Below, piece by piece: positions 50,564 to 58,960 of a stretch of 64,000 bases of DNA. Both the position numbers and the translations under genes were made by a program. Origin of the DNA: Dactylosporangium siamense (GTDB taxonomy: Bacteria; Actinomycetota; Actinomycetes; Mycobacteriales; Micromonosporaceae); the NCBI RefSeq assembly GCF_016862795.1, contig NZ_BONQ01000017.1, forward strand, positions 214,003-278,002. Reading direction: 5' to 3'. Position 1 is the first letter of the stretch; every line of letters starts with the position of its first letter. Below the pieces are notes generated by a model. That model was not told where the DNA came from, did not search any database, and saw only the letters and a program-made list of their open reading frames with translations.

Positions 50564-51499
50564 TTACCCCGCCGCGGTCAGGGCCTCCTGTGCCTCGGCC
50601 AGGACGGCGTGCGAGGTGGCGGTGGACAGGACGTGCCGCAGCGCCGTGCGGTACGCCACCGGCAGTGCCTCCTCGGCGGGCGTGGCGACGTCCGGGACGA
50701 CGCCGGTGCCCTCCCAGTTGGTGCCGGTGACTGGGTTGATCGAGCGGGCGTTGGGCACGGCGACCTCCAGGGTCGCCGAGACCGGGAAGCGCCGGGTGGG
50801 GTGGGCGCCGCCGCGGGTCACCTCGCCGATCAGGGTGGCCCGGCCCAGCGCCTTGAGGTTGTAGGCGAACTCCTCGCCGCCGGAGAACGTGAACGAGCTG
50901 GTCAACACGTACACCGGCCGGTCCAGGTAGCGGCGGCCCGGCAGGTACGCCAGGGTCCAGAACTGCCGGGTGGAGCTGGTCGCGCCGTCGTAGATGTCGT
51001 TGAGGTGGGTGTCGGAGTCCGGGAACAGATAGCTGTTCCACAGCTGGACGCCTTCCGGATCGCCGCCCCGGTTGCGGCGCAGGTCGAAGATCAGCGCACC
51101 GGTGTGGGTGACGAGCTCCATCGCGGCGGCGATCGCGGTGCCGCCGTCGCCGGGGGAGGCGATGCCGCGCAGGTCGATGTAGCCGATGTTGCCGTCGAGG
51201 CGCTGGACGGCGGCGATGTGGTGGTTGCCGAGCCGCTGTGCCTCGGCCCAGGCGGCCTCGGTCTCGGCCTCCGTGGTGGCGGTGCGGTGGTCGGGTGAGC
51301 GGACGAGCAGGCGCAGGTGCTTGTCGCCGCTGGTGGCGTGGAACACCTCGGTGACGCGCGCCGCGAGGGTCTCGTCGTCGAGGCCGTCGAAGTCGCCGGC
51401 GGCCGCGCCGGCCTCGGCGGCGGCGATGACCTCGGCCGCGACGTCCGGGAAGATGTACTGCTGACGGACGAGGGCGAGCGCGTCGTGCAGAAGCTGCAT
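50564..51499 (-). CDS. S41-family (IRBP/CtpA-like) peptidase
   Basis: 311 residues. The helical N-terminal domain (LLHDALALVRQQYIFPD) is followed by the S41 catalytic core: IGYIDLRGIASP, LIFDLRRNRGGDPEGV (about 139-154) and SSFTFSGGEEFAYNLKALGRA (Ser about 202, Lys about 216, partly quoted), with GEVTRGGAHP. No PDZ domain and no signal peptide, so a cytoplasmic IRBP-like variant. ATG at 51499 has AAAGGGA upstream and a short leader frame about 60 bases further up. Confidence 0.87.
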   Translation of the reverse strand: MQLLHDALALVRQQYIFPDVAAEVIAAAEAGAAAGDFDGLDDETLAARVTEVFHATSGDKHLRLLVRSPDHRTATTEAETEAAWAEAQRLGNHHIAAVQRLDGNIGYIDLRGIASPGDGGTAIAAAMELVTHTGALIFDLRRNRGGDPEGVQLWNSYLFPDSDTHLNDIYDGATSSTRQFWTLAYLPGRRYLDRPVYVLTSSFTFSGGEEFAYNLKALGRATLIGEVTRGGAHPTRRFPVSATLEVAVPNARSINPVTGTNWEGTGVVPDVATPAEEALPVAYRTALRHVLSTATSHAVLAEAQEALTAAG

Positions 51500-51560
51500 G
51501 GGTCGATCCCTTTCACAAGCTCAGGTCGCTGGTCACGAAGCCCAGGCGTGAGCAACCGCC

Positions 51561-51605
51561 TCAGCGGCGGGAGGTGACGTCCGGGCGGTCACAGGTGCGG
51601 GCCAT
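51561..51605 (-). CDS. Possible leader peptide before the S41 gene (14 aa)
   Basis: MARTCDRPDVTSRR, preceded by a near-perfect ribosome site (GAGGTGA). Its stop lies in a small hairpin (CCGCC/GGCGG at 51556-51570) and it ends 61 bases before the S41 start. It could be a translated attenuator leader. Too short for any homology claim. Confidence 0.4.
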   Translation of the reverse strand: MARTCDRPDVTSRR

Positions 51606-51653
51606 GGCGGTCACCTCGCTTTCAGGATCGGGTCCGCAGCAGTATGCCACGGT

Positions 51654-52646
51654 TCAGGCGTAGTCGGACAGGCGGTGGGCGACCTCGTCCGGCGCGGGCA
51701 TGCGGGCGATCTCGGCGGCGACCGCGCGGGCCGCGTCGCGGGGTCCGTCCCACGCCAGCAACGCCCGGACCTGCGAGGCGACGGCGTCGGCGGTCACCTC
51801 GGCGGAATCCAGCCGGAGCCCGGCGCCGGCGGCGGTGACCGCGTCGGCGTTGGCGAACTGGTCGGCGCCCTGCGGCAGGAACAGCTGCGGCACGCCGGCG
51901 GCGAGCGCGCCGAGGGTGGTGCCGCTGCCGCCGTGGTGCACCACGACGTCGGCGTGGGGGAGCAGCTGCGCCTGCGGCACCCACGACGAGACCGTCACGC
52001 CGGCCGGGACCGCGCCGATCTCCTCCGGTGGCACCCGCCCGGCGGCGACGACCACTGTCACGTTCAGCCGGGCCAGCCCCTTGATCGCGGTGGTGAGCAG
52101 CGCGGCGGTGCCGAACGCGGTGCCCAGCGTCAGGTACACCAGCGGACGCGAACCTCGGACGGCGCCGGCGGTGCCGGTGGGGAAGGAGAACGGCACGGGA
52201 CGGAGCTCGATCCGGTCGCCGGTCGCCAGGAAGTCCTTGTCCTGCAGGGACGGCGGGCAGATGTCCAGGTGCGGACGGCCGGCCGCGCCGTCGACCAGTG
52301 AGGGCAGCTGCAGGCCGATCCCGGGCGGGATCATGCGGCCGAAGCCGTGCCACAGGCCCGGGATGCCGGCCTGTGCGGCGGCGACGGCGGCGCCCGGCAA
52401 CCCCCACTCGTGCACGACGAGGTCGGGTCGCAGCAGGTCCAGCGACGGCGCCAGGTCCTCGGCGTAGATCTCGTAGAAGGCGTCCGCGGGCCGGAACGGC
52501 CGCAGCCCGAGCGTGGCCAGGGGCGGGTGGACCTCCGCGCCGGCGGCCCAGTGCACCTCGTGCCCGGCGTCGCGGGCGGCGATCGCCAGGGGGATCAGCG
52601 GATAGGTGTGGCCGACGGAGCCAAGGCTGGCGAAGAGTACGCGCAC
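51654..52646 (-). CDS. GT1 glycosyltransferase (macrolide-type, UDP/TDP-sugar dependent)
   Basis: 330-residue GT-B glycosyltransferase. N-terminal SLGSVGHTYPLIPLA (residues 7-21), the catalytic-type His in VGHTYP, and the donor-binding C-terminal region: VSSWVPQAQLLPHADVVVHHGGSGTTLGAL (about 225-254, partly quoted) and PQGADQFANADAV. Slightly shorter than the usual 390-420 residues, with a compact N-domain. Similar to natural-product or sterol/lipid glycosyltransferases. GTG start at 52646. Divergent from an acyl-CoA catabolic operon. Confidence 0.88.
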   Translation of the reverse strand: MRVLFASLGSVGHTYPLIPLAIAARDAGHEVHWAAGAEVHPPLATLGLRPFRPADAFYEIYAEDLAPSLDLLRPDLVVHEWGLPGAAVAAAQAGIPGLWHGFGRMIPPGIGLQLPSLVDGAAGRPHLDICPPSLQDKDFLATGDRIELRPVPFSFPTGTAGAVRGSRPLVYLTLGTAFGTAALLTTAIKGLARLNVTVVVAAGRVPPEEIGAVPAGVTVSSWVPQAQLLPHADVVVHHGGSGTTLGALAAGVPQLFLPQGADQFANADAVTAAGAGLRLDSAEVTADAVASQVRALLAWDGPRDAARAVAAEIARMPAPDEVAHRLSDYA

Positions 52647-52680
52647 CTGCCCAGCTTATTGACGCCTGCCCCGAAAAACA

Positions 52681-52695
52681 TACACTCCAAGTGCA
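52681..52695. promoter_or_regulatory. Operator-like palindrome, SDR operon
   Basis: TACACTCCAAGTGCA, an imperfect version of the perfect TGCACTCGGAGTGCA at 56214-56228. It sits 30 bases before the SDR ATG and 35 bases upstream of the divergent glycosyltransferase start. Confidence 0.6.
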
Positions 52696-52725
52696 TATAC
52701 ACAGTCGTCGTGCGAGGAGTGGGGC

Positions 52726-53490
52726 ATGAGCGTGCAGGAAGGGCGGCTCGCCGGTCGGGTCGCCGTGGTCACCGGCGCGAGCCGCGGCATCGGCTTCGCC
52801 ATTGCCCGGCGGTTCGTCGAGGAGGGCGCCAAGGTCTGCATCACCGCCCGCAAGCCCGACGCCCTGGCCGAGGCGGTCAGCGCCCTCGGCGGGCCGGTCA
52901 ACGCCGTCGCCGTGGCCGGCCGCGCCGACGACCCGGATCACCGCGCCGCGGCCGTGCGGCAGGCGGCGGACCTGTTCGGGCCGCCCGACATCCTCGTCAA
53001 CAACACCGGCATCAACCCCGTGTACGGCTCGCTGCTGGAGCTCGACCTCGCCGCCGCCCGCAAGATCTTCGAGGTCAACGTGCTGAGCTCGCTCGGCTGG
53101 GTGCAGGAGGTGTTCCGGAGTCCACCGGCTCGCAACGGGGTGGTCATCAACGTCTCGTCGGTGTCCGCCGTGCACCCGCCGGCCGGCATCGCCTTCTACG
53201 GCGTGACGAAGGCCGCGCTCAACCACCTCACGTCCTGCCTCGCGGTCGAGCTGGCGCCGGCGGTGCGGGTCAACGCGGTCGCGCCGGCGGTGGTGAAGAC
53301 CCGCTTCGCGGCCGCCCTGTACGAGGGCCGCGAGGAGGAGGCCGCCGCGCAGTACCCGATGCGGCGCCTCGGCGTGCCGGACGACGTGGCCGGCGCCGCG
53401 GCGTTCCTCGTCTCCGACGAGGCGAGCTGGATCACCGGGCAGACCCTCGTCGTCGACGGCGGCGTCACCCTCGCCAGGCGGGCCGGATGA
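52726..53490 (+). CDS. SDR-family oxidoreductase (FabG-like)
   Basis: 254-residue short-chain dehydrogenase: VVTGASRGIGFAIA (residues 14-27), NNTGINP (Thr in place of Ala in NNAG), catalytic Ser in NVSSVSAV and YGVTKAAL (YxxxK, about 160-164), C-terminal ITGQTLVVDGG. Probably a 3-hydroxyacyl-CoA or steroid/terpenoid alcohol dehydrogenase within the following beta-oxidation-like operon. ATG follows GAGGAG. ATGA overlap with the next SDR. Confidence 0.9.
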   Translation: MSVQEGRLAGRVAVVTGASRGIGFAIARRFVEEGAKVCITARKPDALAEAVSALGGPVNAVAVAGRADDPDHRAAAVRQAADLFGPPDILVNNTGINPVYGSLLELDLAAARKIFEVNVLSSLGWVQEVFRSPPARNGVVINVSSVSAVHPPAGIAFYGVTKAALNHLTSCLAVELAPAVRVNAVAPAVVKTRFAAALYEGREEEAAAQYPMRRLGVPDDVAGAAAFLVSDEASWITGQTLVVDGGVTLARRAG

Positions 53491-54278
53491 GCGACACCGC
53501 CCTGCAGCTCAACGGCGCCGCGGTCGTCATCACCGGCGGCGGCTCGGGGATCGGCGCGGCCCTGGCCCGCCGCTTCGCCGGGCTCGGCGCCCAGGTCGTC
53601 GTCAACGACCTCGACGCCGCCGCGGCCCGCCGGGTCGCCTACGAGATCGACGGGCTCGCCTTCTCCGGCGACGTCGCCGACCCCGACGAGGTCGACCGGC
53701 TCGTCGACTTCACCTGGGACAAGCTCGGCGCGCTGGACCTCTTCTGTGCCAACGCCGGAGTCGCGCCCGGCGGCGACGCGACCGCGCCCGACGCGATGTG
53801 GCAGCAGGCGTGGCAGGTGAACGTCATGGCGCACGTGTACGCGTCCCGGGCGCTGCTGCCGCGGTGGCTGGCCAAGGGCCACGGCCGGTTCCTGGCCACG
53901 GTCTCCGCGGCCGGCCTGCTGACCCTGCTGGGCAAGGCGCCGTATGCGGTCACCAAGCATGCCGCCTACGCCTACGCCGAGTGGCTGCGGGTCACCTACG
54001 CGCACCGCGGCATCGTCGTGCAGGCGCTGTGCCCGCAGGGGGTGCGCACGCCGATGCTCGAGCGGGGCAACGGGCCGAGCCGCGGCCTGCTCGACCGCAC
54101 CGCGCTCACCCCGGAGCAGGTCGCGGACCACGTCGTGGACGGCCTCGCCGGCGACCGTTTCCTGATCCTGCCGCACCCGGAGGTCGCGACGTACTACACC
54201 CGCCGGGCCGAGGACCCGGACCGGTGGCTCAACGGCATGAACCGGCTCCAGCGGAAGATCGACCAGGGACGGCTGTGA
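53487..54278 (+). CDS. SDR-family oxidoreductase
   Basis: 263 residues: VITGGGSGIGAALA cofactor loop (residues 13-26), acidic NDLD after strand 2 (NAD preference), CANAGVAP, and YAVTKHAAYA (YxxxK, about 153-157). Coupled to the SDR before it (ATGA) and to the acyl-CoA dehydrogenase after it (TGATG). The C-terminal region is longer than in FabG and ends RLQRKIDQGRL, as in carbonyl-reductase-like SDRs next to acyl-CoA dehydrogenases. Confidence 0.88.
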   Translation: MSDTALQLNGAAVVITGGGSGIGAALARRFAGLGAQVVVNDLDAAAARRVAYEIDGLAFSGDVADPDEVDRLVDFTWDKLGALDLFCANAGVAPGGDATAPDAMWQQAWQVNVMAHVYASRALLPRWLAKGHGRFLATVSAAGLLTLLGKAPYAVTKHAAYAYAEWLRVTYAHRGIVVQALCPQGVRTPMLERGNGPSRGLLDRTALTPEQVADHVVDGLAGDRFLILPHPEVATYYTRRAEDPDRWLNGMNRLQRKIDQGRL

Positions 54279-55444
54279 TGGACTTCGCCTACGACGCGGT
54301 GACCGAGGGGTACCGCCAAAGACTGCTCGCGTTCATGGACGAGCACGTGTACCCGGCCGAGCCGGCACCGGACCTGGCCGCGTTGCAGCGGGTGGCGCGC
54401 GAGCGAGGGCTGTGGAACCTGTTCCTGACCGGCGAGCACGGCGCGGGCCTCACGAACCTGCAGTACGCGCCCCTGGCGGAGATCATGGGGCGCAGCCCGT
54501 CCCTCGCGCCGGCCGCGCTCAACTGCGCCGCCCCCGACACCGGCAACATGGAGCTCCTCGCCGGGTTCGGCACCCCGTGGCAGCGGGACCGCTGGCTGCG
54601 ACCGTTGCTGGACGGGCGGATCCGCTCGGCGTTCTGCATGACGGAGCCCGAGGTCGCCTCGTCCGACGCCACCAACATCGCCACCCGCATCGAGCGCGAC
54701 GGTGACCAGTACCGCATCAACGGCCGGAAATGGTTCGCCACCGGCGGGATGAGCCCGCGCTGCGAGATCTTCGTCGTGATGGGCAGGTCCGATCCGGACG
54801 CCCCGCGGCACCGGCAGCAGAGCATGGTGCTGGTGCCGCGCGACACCCCCGGCGTGACGGTCGTGCGTGGCCTGCACAGCTTCGGCTACGACGACGGCGA
54901 CCACGGCGGGCACGCCGAGATCGAGTTCGCCGACGTGCGGGTCCCGGCGGAGCACCTCATCGGCGGCGAGGGCGACGGGTTCGCGATCGCGCAGGCGCGG
55001 CTCGGGCCCGGCCGCATCCACCACTGCATGCGGCTGATCGGGATGGCGGAGCGGGCCCTGGAGCTGCTGTGCCGGCGGGTGACGGCCCGGGTCGCGTTCG
55101 GCCGGCCCCTCGCCGAGCAGGGCGTCGTGCAGGACTGGATCGCCGAGTCCCGGGTGCGCATCGAGCAGGCCCGCCTGCTGGTGCTCAAGACCGCCTGGCT
55201 GATGGACACCGTGGGCAACCAGGGCGCCCACACCGAGATCCAGGCGATCAAGATAGCCGTGCCGTCCGCGGTGGAGTGGATCCTCGACAAGGCGATCCAG
55301 GCCCACGGCGCGGCCGGGGTCAGCCAGGACACGCCCCTCGCCGGGCTGTGGTCCCGGGCCCGCACGATCCGCATCGCCGACGGGCCGGACGAGGTGCACC
55401 GCCGCTCCCTCGCCCGCCGCGAGCTCCGCCGGTTCAGCCCGTGA
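54278..55444 (+). CDS. Acyl-CoA dehydrogenase (ACAD10/11-like)
   Basis: 388-residue flavoprotein. FAD/substrate motifs CMTEPEVASSDATNI (about 127-141), INGRKWFATGGMSPR (about 148-162) and FGRPLAEQGVVQDWIAESR (about 269), C-terminal HGAAGVSQDTPLA then RIADGPDEVHR (about 368-378). In this subgroup the catalytic base is the Asp/Glu of the DGPDEV segment. Oxidises an acyl-CoA to the enoyl-CoA. Overlaps the convergent hydrolase gene by 11 bases. Confidence 0.9.
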   Translation: MDFAYDAVTEGYRQRLLAFMDEHVYPAEPAPDLAALQRVARERGLWNLFLTGEHGAGLTNLQYAPLAEIMGRSPSLAPAALNCAAPDTGNMELLAGFGTPWQRDRWLRPLLDGRIRSAFCMTEPEVASSDATNIATRIERDGDQYRINGRKWFATGGMSPRCEIFVVMGRSDPDAPRHRQQSMVLVPRDTPGVTVVRGLHSFGYDDGDHGGHAEIEFADVRVPAEHLIGGEGDGFAIAQARLGPGRIHHCMRLIGMAERALELLCRRVTARVAFGRPLAEQGVVQDWIAESRVRIEQARLLVLKTAWLMDTVGNQGAHTEIQAIKIAVPSAVEWILDKAIQAHGAAGVSQDTPLAGLWSRARTIRIADGPDEVHRRSLARRELRRFSP

Positions 55445-56198
55445 CGAACTCGACCAGCGCCGGCGTGTACGCGGGGGAGCGCAGCGCGGTCAGGTGGTCG
55501 CCGCTCACCACGCGCCACCGCGCGCCGGGGATCGCGCCGGCGAGGACCTCGGGGCGGGCGGCGAGGGGATCGTCCTGCCCGGTGAGGACGAGCGTGGGCG
55601 CGGTGATCCGGTCCAGGGCGATCGGGGTCCGGTGCGCCGCGTGCACCTGCGCGGCCAGGGCGGCCCGGTCGGCCCCGACGGCATCGGCGAGCCGGCGGAA
55701 CGGCGCGGCCGGCGACGCCCCGATCGCCGACTCCGACGAGGTGAGCAGCACCGCGGCGACCTCGGCCGGGGGCATCGCGCGGGTGTCCAGGCCGCCGAGC
55801 TCGACGACCCCCGCGCCGACCCCGGACAGCACCAGCCGCCGCACCCCCTTGCCGCCGCTCGCGAAGATCGCGGCCACGACGGCCCCCATCGAGTACCCGA
55901 CCAGGTCGACCGTGTCCAGGCCCAGGGTGTCGAGGAGGCCGGCCAGGTCGCGGGCCATGACGTCCTCGCCGTACCGGTCGGGGTCGTGCGGCTTGTCGGA
56001 GGCGCCGTGCCCGCGCGCGTCCGGCGCGACCACCCGCCGGCCGGCCGCGACCAGGGCGGCCACCACGCCGGGCGCGACGAAGTTGGTGGTGGCGTCGACC
56101 ACGAACCCGTGATGCAGCACCACCGGCGGTAGCGGGGAGGGCCCGCCCCACACCTGGTACGCGATGCCGGTGCCGTCGAACGAGATGAACCGATCCAT
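55434..56198 (-). CDS. Alpha/beta-fold hydrolase
   Basis: 254 residues: oxyanion HHGF (about 29-32), PDARGHGASDKP (about 59-70), nucleophile elbow GYSMGA (Ser about 102), acid in LTGQDDPLA (about 209) and His in VSGDHLTAL (about 233). Complete triad. Fits ester, lactone or thioester hydrolysis in the surrounding acyl-CoA pathway. ATG at 56198 is 15 bases from the perfect TGCACTC/GAGTGCA palindrome shared with the divergent dehydrogenase. Confidence 0.88.
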   Translation of the reverse strand: MDRFISFDGTGIAYQVWGGPSPLPPVVLHHGFVVDATTNFVAPGVVAALVAAGRRVVAPDARGHGASDKPHDPDRYGEDVMARDLAGLLDTLGLDTVDLVGYSMGAVVAAIFASGGKGVRRLVLSGVGAGVVELGGLDTRAMPPAEVAAVLLTSSESAIGASPAAPFRRLADAVGADRAALAAQVHAAHRTPIALDRITAPTLVLTGQDDPLAARPEVLAGAIPGARWRVVSGDHLTALRSPAYTPALVEFVTG

Positions 56199-56213
56199 GT
56201 CGGCGAAGATTAG

Positions 56214-56228
56214 TGCACTCGGAGTGCA
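56214..56228. promoter_or_regulatory. Operator-like palindrome, acyl-CoA dehydrogenase/hydrolase
   Basis: TGCACTCGGAGTGCA, perfect 7-bp arms around one base, in the 47-bp gap between divergent genes. A related site precedes the SDR operon (52681-52695), suggesting one regulator for the whole 52.7-58.9 kb cluster. Confidence 0.75.
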
Positions 56229-56245
56229 AATAGGAGAGGGTTGCG

Positions 56246-57430
56246 ATGGATTTCTCGCTCAGCGACGAGGAGAAGGCGATCCGGGACACCGCCCGGGCCT
56301 TCATCCACAAGGAGGTCGAGCCCCTCGAACAGGAGGTGCTGCGCCGCGAGCGCGCGCATGGTCCGGGACTGGAGCGCGGCGAGCTGCGCGAGCTGCAGCG
56401 AAAGGCGAAACAGTTCGGGTTCTGGGGCCTGTCCACCCCCGAGGAGTACGGCGGGATGGACCTCCCCGCGGTGCTGCAGTCCCTGGTGTGGACCGAGGTC
56501 GGCCGGTCGTTCGTGCCGTTCCGCTTCGGCGGCGAGGCCGACAACATCCTGTACTTCGCCAACGAGGCGCAGCGCCGCGAGTACCTCGTGCCCACGATCG
56601 AGGGCGAACGCGTCTCCTGCTTCGCGATCACCGAGCCGGGCGCGGGCTCCGACGCGGCGAACATCACCTTCAGCGCCCGCCGCGACGGCGACGACTGGCT
56701 GCTGACCGGCGAGAAGACCTTCATCACCAACGGCAACGACGCCGACTTCACCATCGTCATCGCGGTCACCGACAAGGACCGGGACGTCCGCAAGGGCGGC
56801 GCCACCGCGTTCCTCGTCGACCGGGCGATGGGCTGGCAGTCTTCGTTCATCCAGACGATGGGCGAGGGCGGTCCCGCGTCGCTGATCTTCGACGACGTCC
56901 GCGTGCCCGCCCGCAACGTCCTCGGCGAGCTCGGCCAGGGCTTCGACCTCGCGATGCGCTGGATCGGCAAGGGTCGCTACATCATCCCCTCGCACGCCCT
57001 CGGCATCGCCGAACGCGCGCTGCGCATGGCGATCGAGCACGCCAACACCCGGCACACGTTCGGCCGGCCGATCGGGCAGAACCAGGCCATCCAGTGGATG
57101 ATCGCGGACTCCGAGGTGGAGCTGGAGGCGGCCCGCTGGCTCGTGCTCCGCGCCGCCTGGACCGTCGATCAGGGCAGTGGTCAGGGTATGGACCCCCGGC
57201 ACACGTCGTCGATGGCGAAACTCTACGGCGCGAACATGGTCAACAACGTCGTCGACCGGGTCATGCAGATCCACGGCGGCATGGGGTACACCCGCGAACT
57301 GCCGATCGAGCGCTGGTACCGCACCGTCCGGCTGCTGCGCATCTTCGAGGGCACCGACGAGATGCAACGCATGATCATCGCGCGGGACCTGTTGCGCGGT
57401 TTCACCCAGATCGGCGGGCACCTCGCATGA
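56246..57430 (+). CDS. Acyl-CoA dehydrogenase
   Basis: 394-residue flavoprotein of normal length. CFAITEPGAGSDAANI (about 124-139), LTGEKTFITNGNDAD (about 153-167), FGRPIGQNQAIQWMIADSEVE (about 272), IHGGMGYTRELPIERWYR (about 344) and catalytic-base segment RIFEGTDEMQR (Glu about 368). ATG follows AGGAGAGGG. ATGA overlap with the ligase gene downstream gives a ligase-dehydrogenase operon. Confidence 0.93.
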   Translation: MDFSLSDEEKAIRDTARAFIHKEVEPLEQEVLRRERAHGPGLERGELRELQRKAKQFGFWGLSTPEEYGGMDLPAVLQSLVWTEVGRSFVPFRFGGEADNILYFANEAQRREYLVPTIEGERVSCFAITEPGAGSDAANITFSARRDGDDWLLTGEKTFITNGNDADFTIVIAVTDKDRDVRKGGATAFLVDRAMGWQSSFIQTMGEGGPASLIFDDVRVPARNVLGELGQGFDLAMRWIGKGRYIIPSHALGIAERALRMAIEHANTRHTFGRPIGQNQAIQWMIADSEVELEAARWLVLRAAWTVDQGSGQGMDPRHTSSMAKLYGANMVNNVVDRVMQIHGGMGYTRELPIERWYRTVRLLRIFEGTDEMQRMIIARDLLRGFTQIGGHLA

Positions 57431-58950
57431 GCGCCACCCTTTCCCTGGCGGCCGTGCTTGCCGAGTCCGCGCGGCGGTACCCCCAGCGCATCGCGGTCGT
57501 GGACGGCGCTTCGCGGGTCAGCTATGACTCGCTGTGGCAGGAGGCCCTGGAGGTCGCGGGCGCCCTGCGCGACCTCGGGGTGCGCCCCGGCGACCGGGTC
57601 GCGCTGCAGTGCCCGAACACGGTCGACTTCCCGCGCGCGTACTACGGGATTCTCGCCCTCGGCGCCGTCGTCGTGCCCGTGCACCTGCTGCTGACCGCCC
57701 CGGAGGTCGCCTACACCCTGCGCGACAGCGGCGCCCGGGTGCTGATCTGCCACGTCGCTGTGGCCGCGACCGGGACCGGGGCCGCCGCGCTCGCCGGCAT
57801 CCCGGTCGTCGCGCCGTCGGACCTCACGGGGGCCGCGCCGTTGCGGTCCTACGCCTCGCGGGACCCGTCCGATCCGGCGGTCGTGCTGTACACCAGCGGC
57901 ACCACCGGACAACCCAAGGGCGCCGTGCTGACGCACCTGAACCTGGTGCTGAACGCGACCGTCAACGTGTTCGACGCCAACGACGCCCGGTCCACCGACG
58001 TGGTGCTCGGCTGCCTGCCGCTGTTCCACACGTTCGGGCAGACGGTCGGGATGAACGGCACCTTCCGGCTCGGCGCGACCCTGGTCATGCTGGCCCGCTT
58101 CACCGGTGCGGCGGCCCTGGAGGTGATGGTGCGGGAGGGCGTCGACGTGTTCCACGGCGTGCCCACCATGTATCTGGCGCTGCTGGACGCGGCCGCGTCC
58201 CACGGTGAGCTGCCCCGCCTGCGATTGTGCATCTCCGGCGGAGCCTCCCTGCCTGTGCCGGTCCTGGAGCGGTTCAACGCCGCCTTCTCGACGTCGATCT
58301 ACGAGGGGTACGGGCTGTCGGAGACCTCCCCGACCGCCACCACCAACCAGCCCGACTTCGGCACCCTCGCCGGGACGGTCGGGCACGCCGTCTGGGGGGT
58401 CGAGGTCGAGGTGGCCCGCGCCGAGGTCGACGACCGGATCGAGCTGCTCCCGCCGGGGTCGCTGGGTGAGATCGTCGTCCGGGGGCACAACGTCTTCGCC
58501 GGATACCTGAACCGTCCCTCCGACACGGCCCTCGCCGTGGTCGACGGGTGGTTCCGCACCGGCGACCTCGGCACCCGTGATCCTTCCGGGCGCGTCACGA
58601 TCGTGGATCGCAAGAAGGACATCGTCATCCGGGGCGGCTTCAACGTGTACCCGCGCGAGGTCGAGGAGGTGCTGGCCCGGCATCCCGCGGTCGCGCAGGT
58701 GGCGGTGATCGGCGTGCCGGACCCGGTGCACGGCGAGGAGATCTGCGCGGTGGTCGTCGCGTCGTCGCCGCTGCTTGCTGATGAGCTGGTCGCGTGGTCT
58801 CAGTCGCGGCTGGGGCGGCACAAGTACCCGCGCCAGGTCCATTTCGTGGACTCGTTGCCGCTCGGGCCGAGCCACAAGGTGCTGAAGCGTGAGCTGCGGC
58901 GTTCCGTCGTGTCACAACGAGCCTCTTCCATTGGTGTTACTGACACGTAA
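57427..58950 (+). CDS. Acyl-CoA ligase (ANL superfamily)
   Basis: 507-residue AMP-forming CoA ligase. P-loop YTSGTTGQPKGAVLTH (about 157-172), gate/aromatic motif LPLFHTFGQT, YEGYGLSETSP (about 291-301), hinge-adenylate DGWFRTGDLG (about 375-384) and DRKKDIVIRGGFNVYPREVEEV (about 396-417, partly quoted), plus the catalytic Lys in GPSHKVLKRELR (about 483). Activates a free acid to its CoA thioester for the dehydrogenases of this cluster. Closest-looking group: medium/long-chain fatty-acid or aryl-acid ligases. Confidence 0.93.
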   Translation: MSATLSLAAVLAESARRYPQRIAVVDGASRVSYDSLWQEALEVAGALRDLGVRPGDRVALQCPNTVDFPRAYYGILALGAVVVPVHLLLTAPEVAYTLRDSGARVLICHVAVAATGTGAAALAGIPVVAPSDLTGAAPLRSYASRDPSDPAVVLYTSGTTGQPKGAVLTHLNLVLNATVNVFDANDARSTDVVLGCLPLFHTFGQTVGMNGTFRLGATLVMLARFTGAAALEVMVREGVDVFHGVPTMYLALLDAAASHGELPRLRLCISGGASLPVPVLERFNAAFSTSIYEGYGLSETSPTATTNQPDFGTLAGTVGHAVWGVEVEVARAEVDDRIELLPPGSLGEIVVRGHNVFAGYLNRPSDTALAVVDGWFRTGDLGTRDPSGRVTIVDRKKDIVIRGGFNVYPREVEEVLARHPAVAQVAVIGVPDPVHGEEICAVVVASSPLLADELVAWSQSRLGRHKYPRQVHFVDSLPLGPSHKVLKRELRRSVVSQRASSIGVTDT

Positions 58951-58953
58951 CAC
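58934..58953. promoter_or_regulatory. Inverted repeat just upstream of the LuxR-type gene
   Basis: GTGTTAC (58934-58940) and GTAACAC (58947-58953) are perfect arms around TGACAC, overlapping the last codons of the ligase gene and ending 7 bases before the LuxR ATG. Possible operator. Confidence 0.5.
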
Positions 58954-58960
58954 TGGCGAC

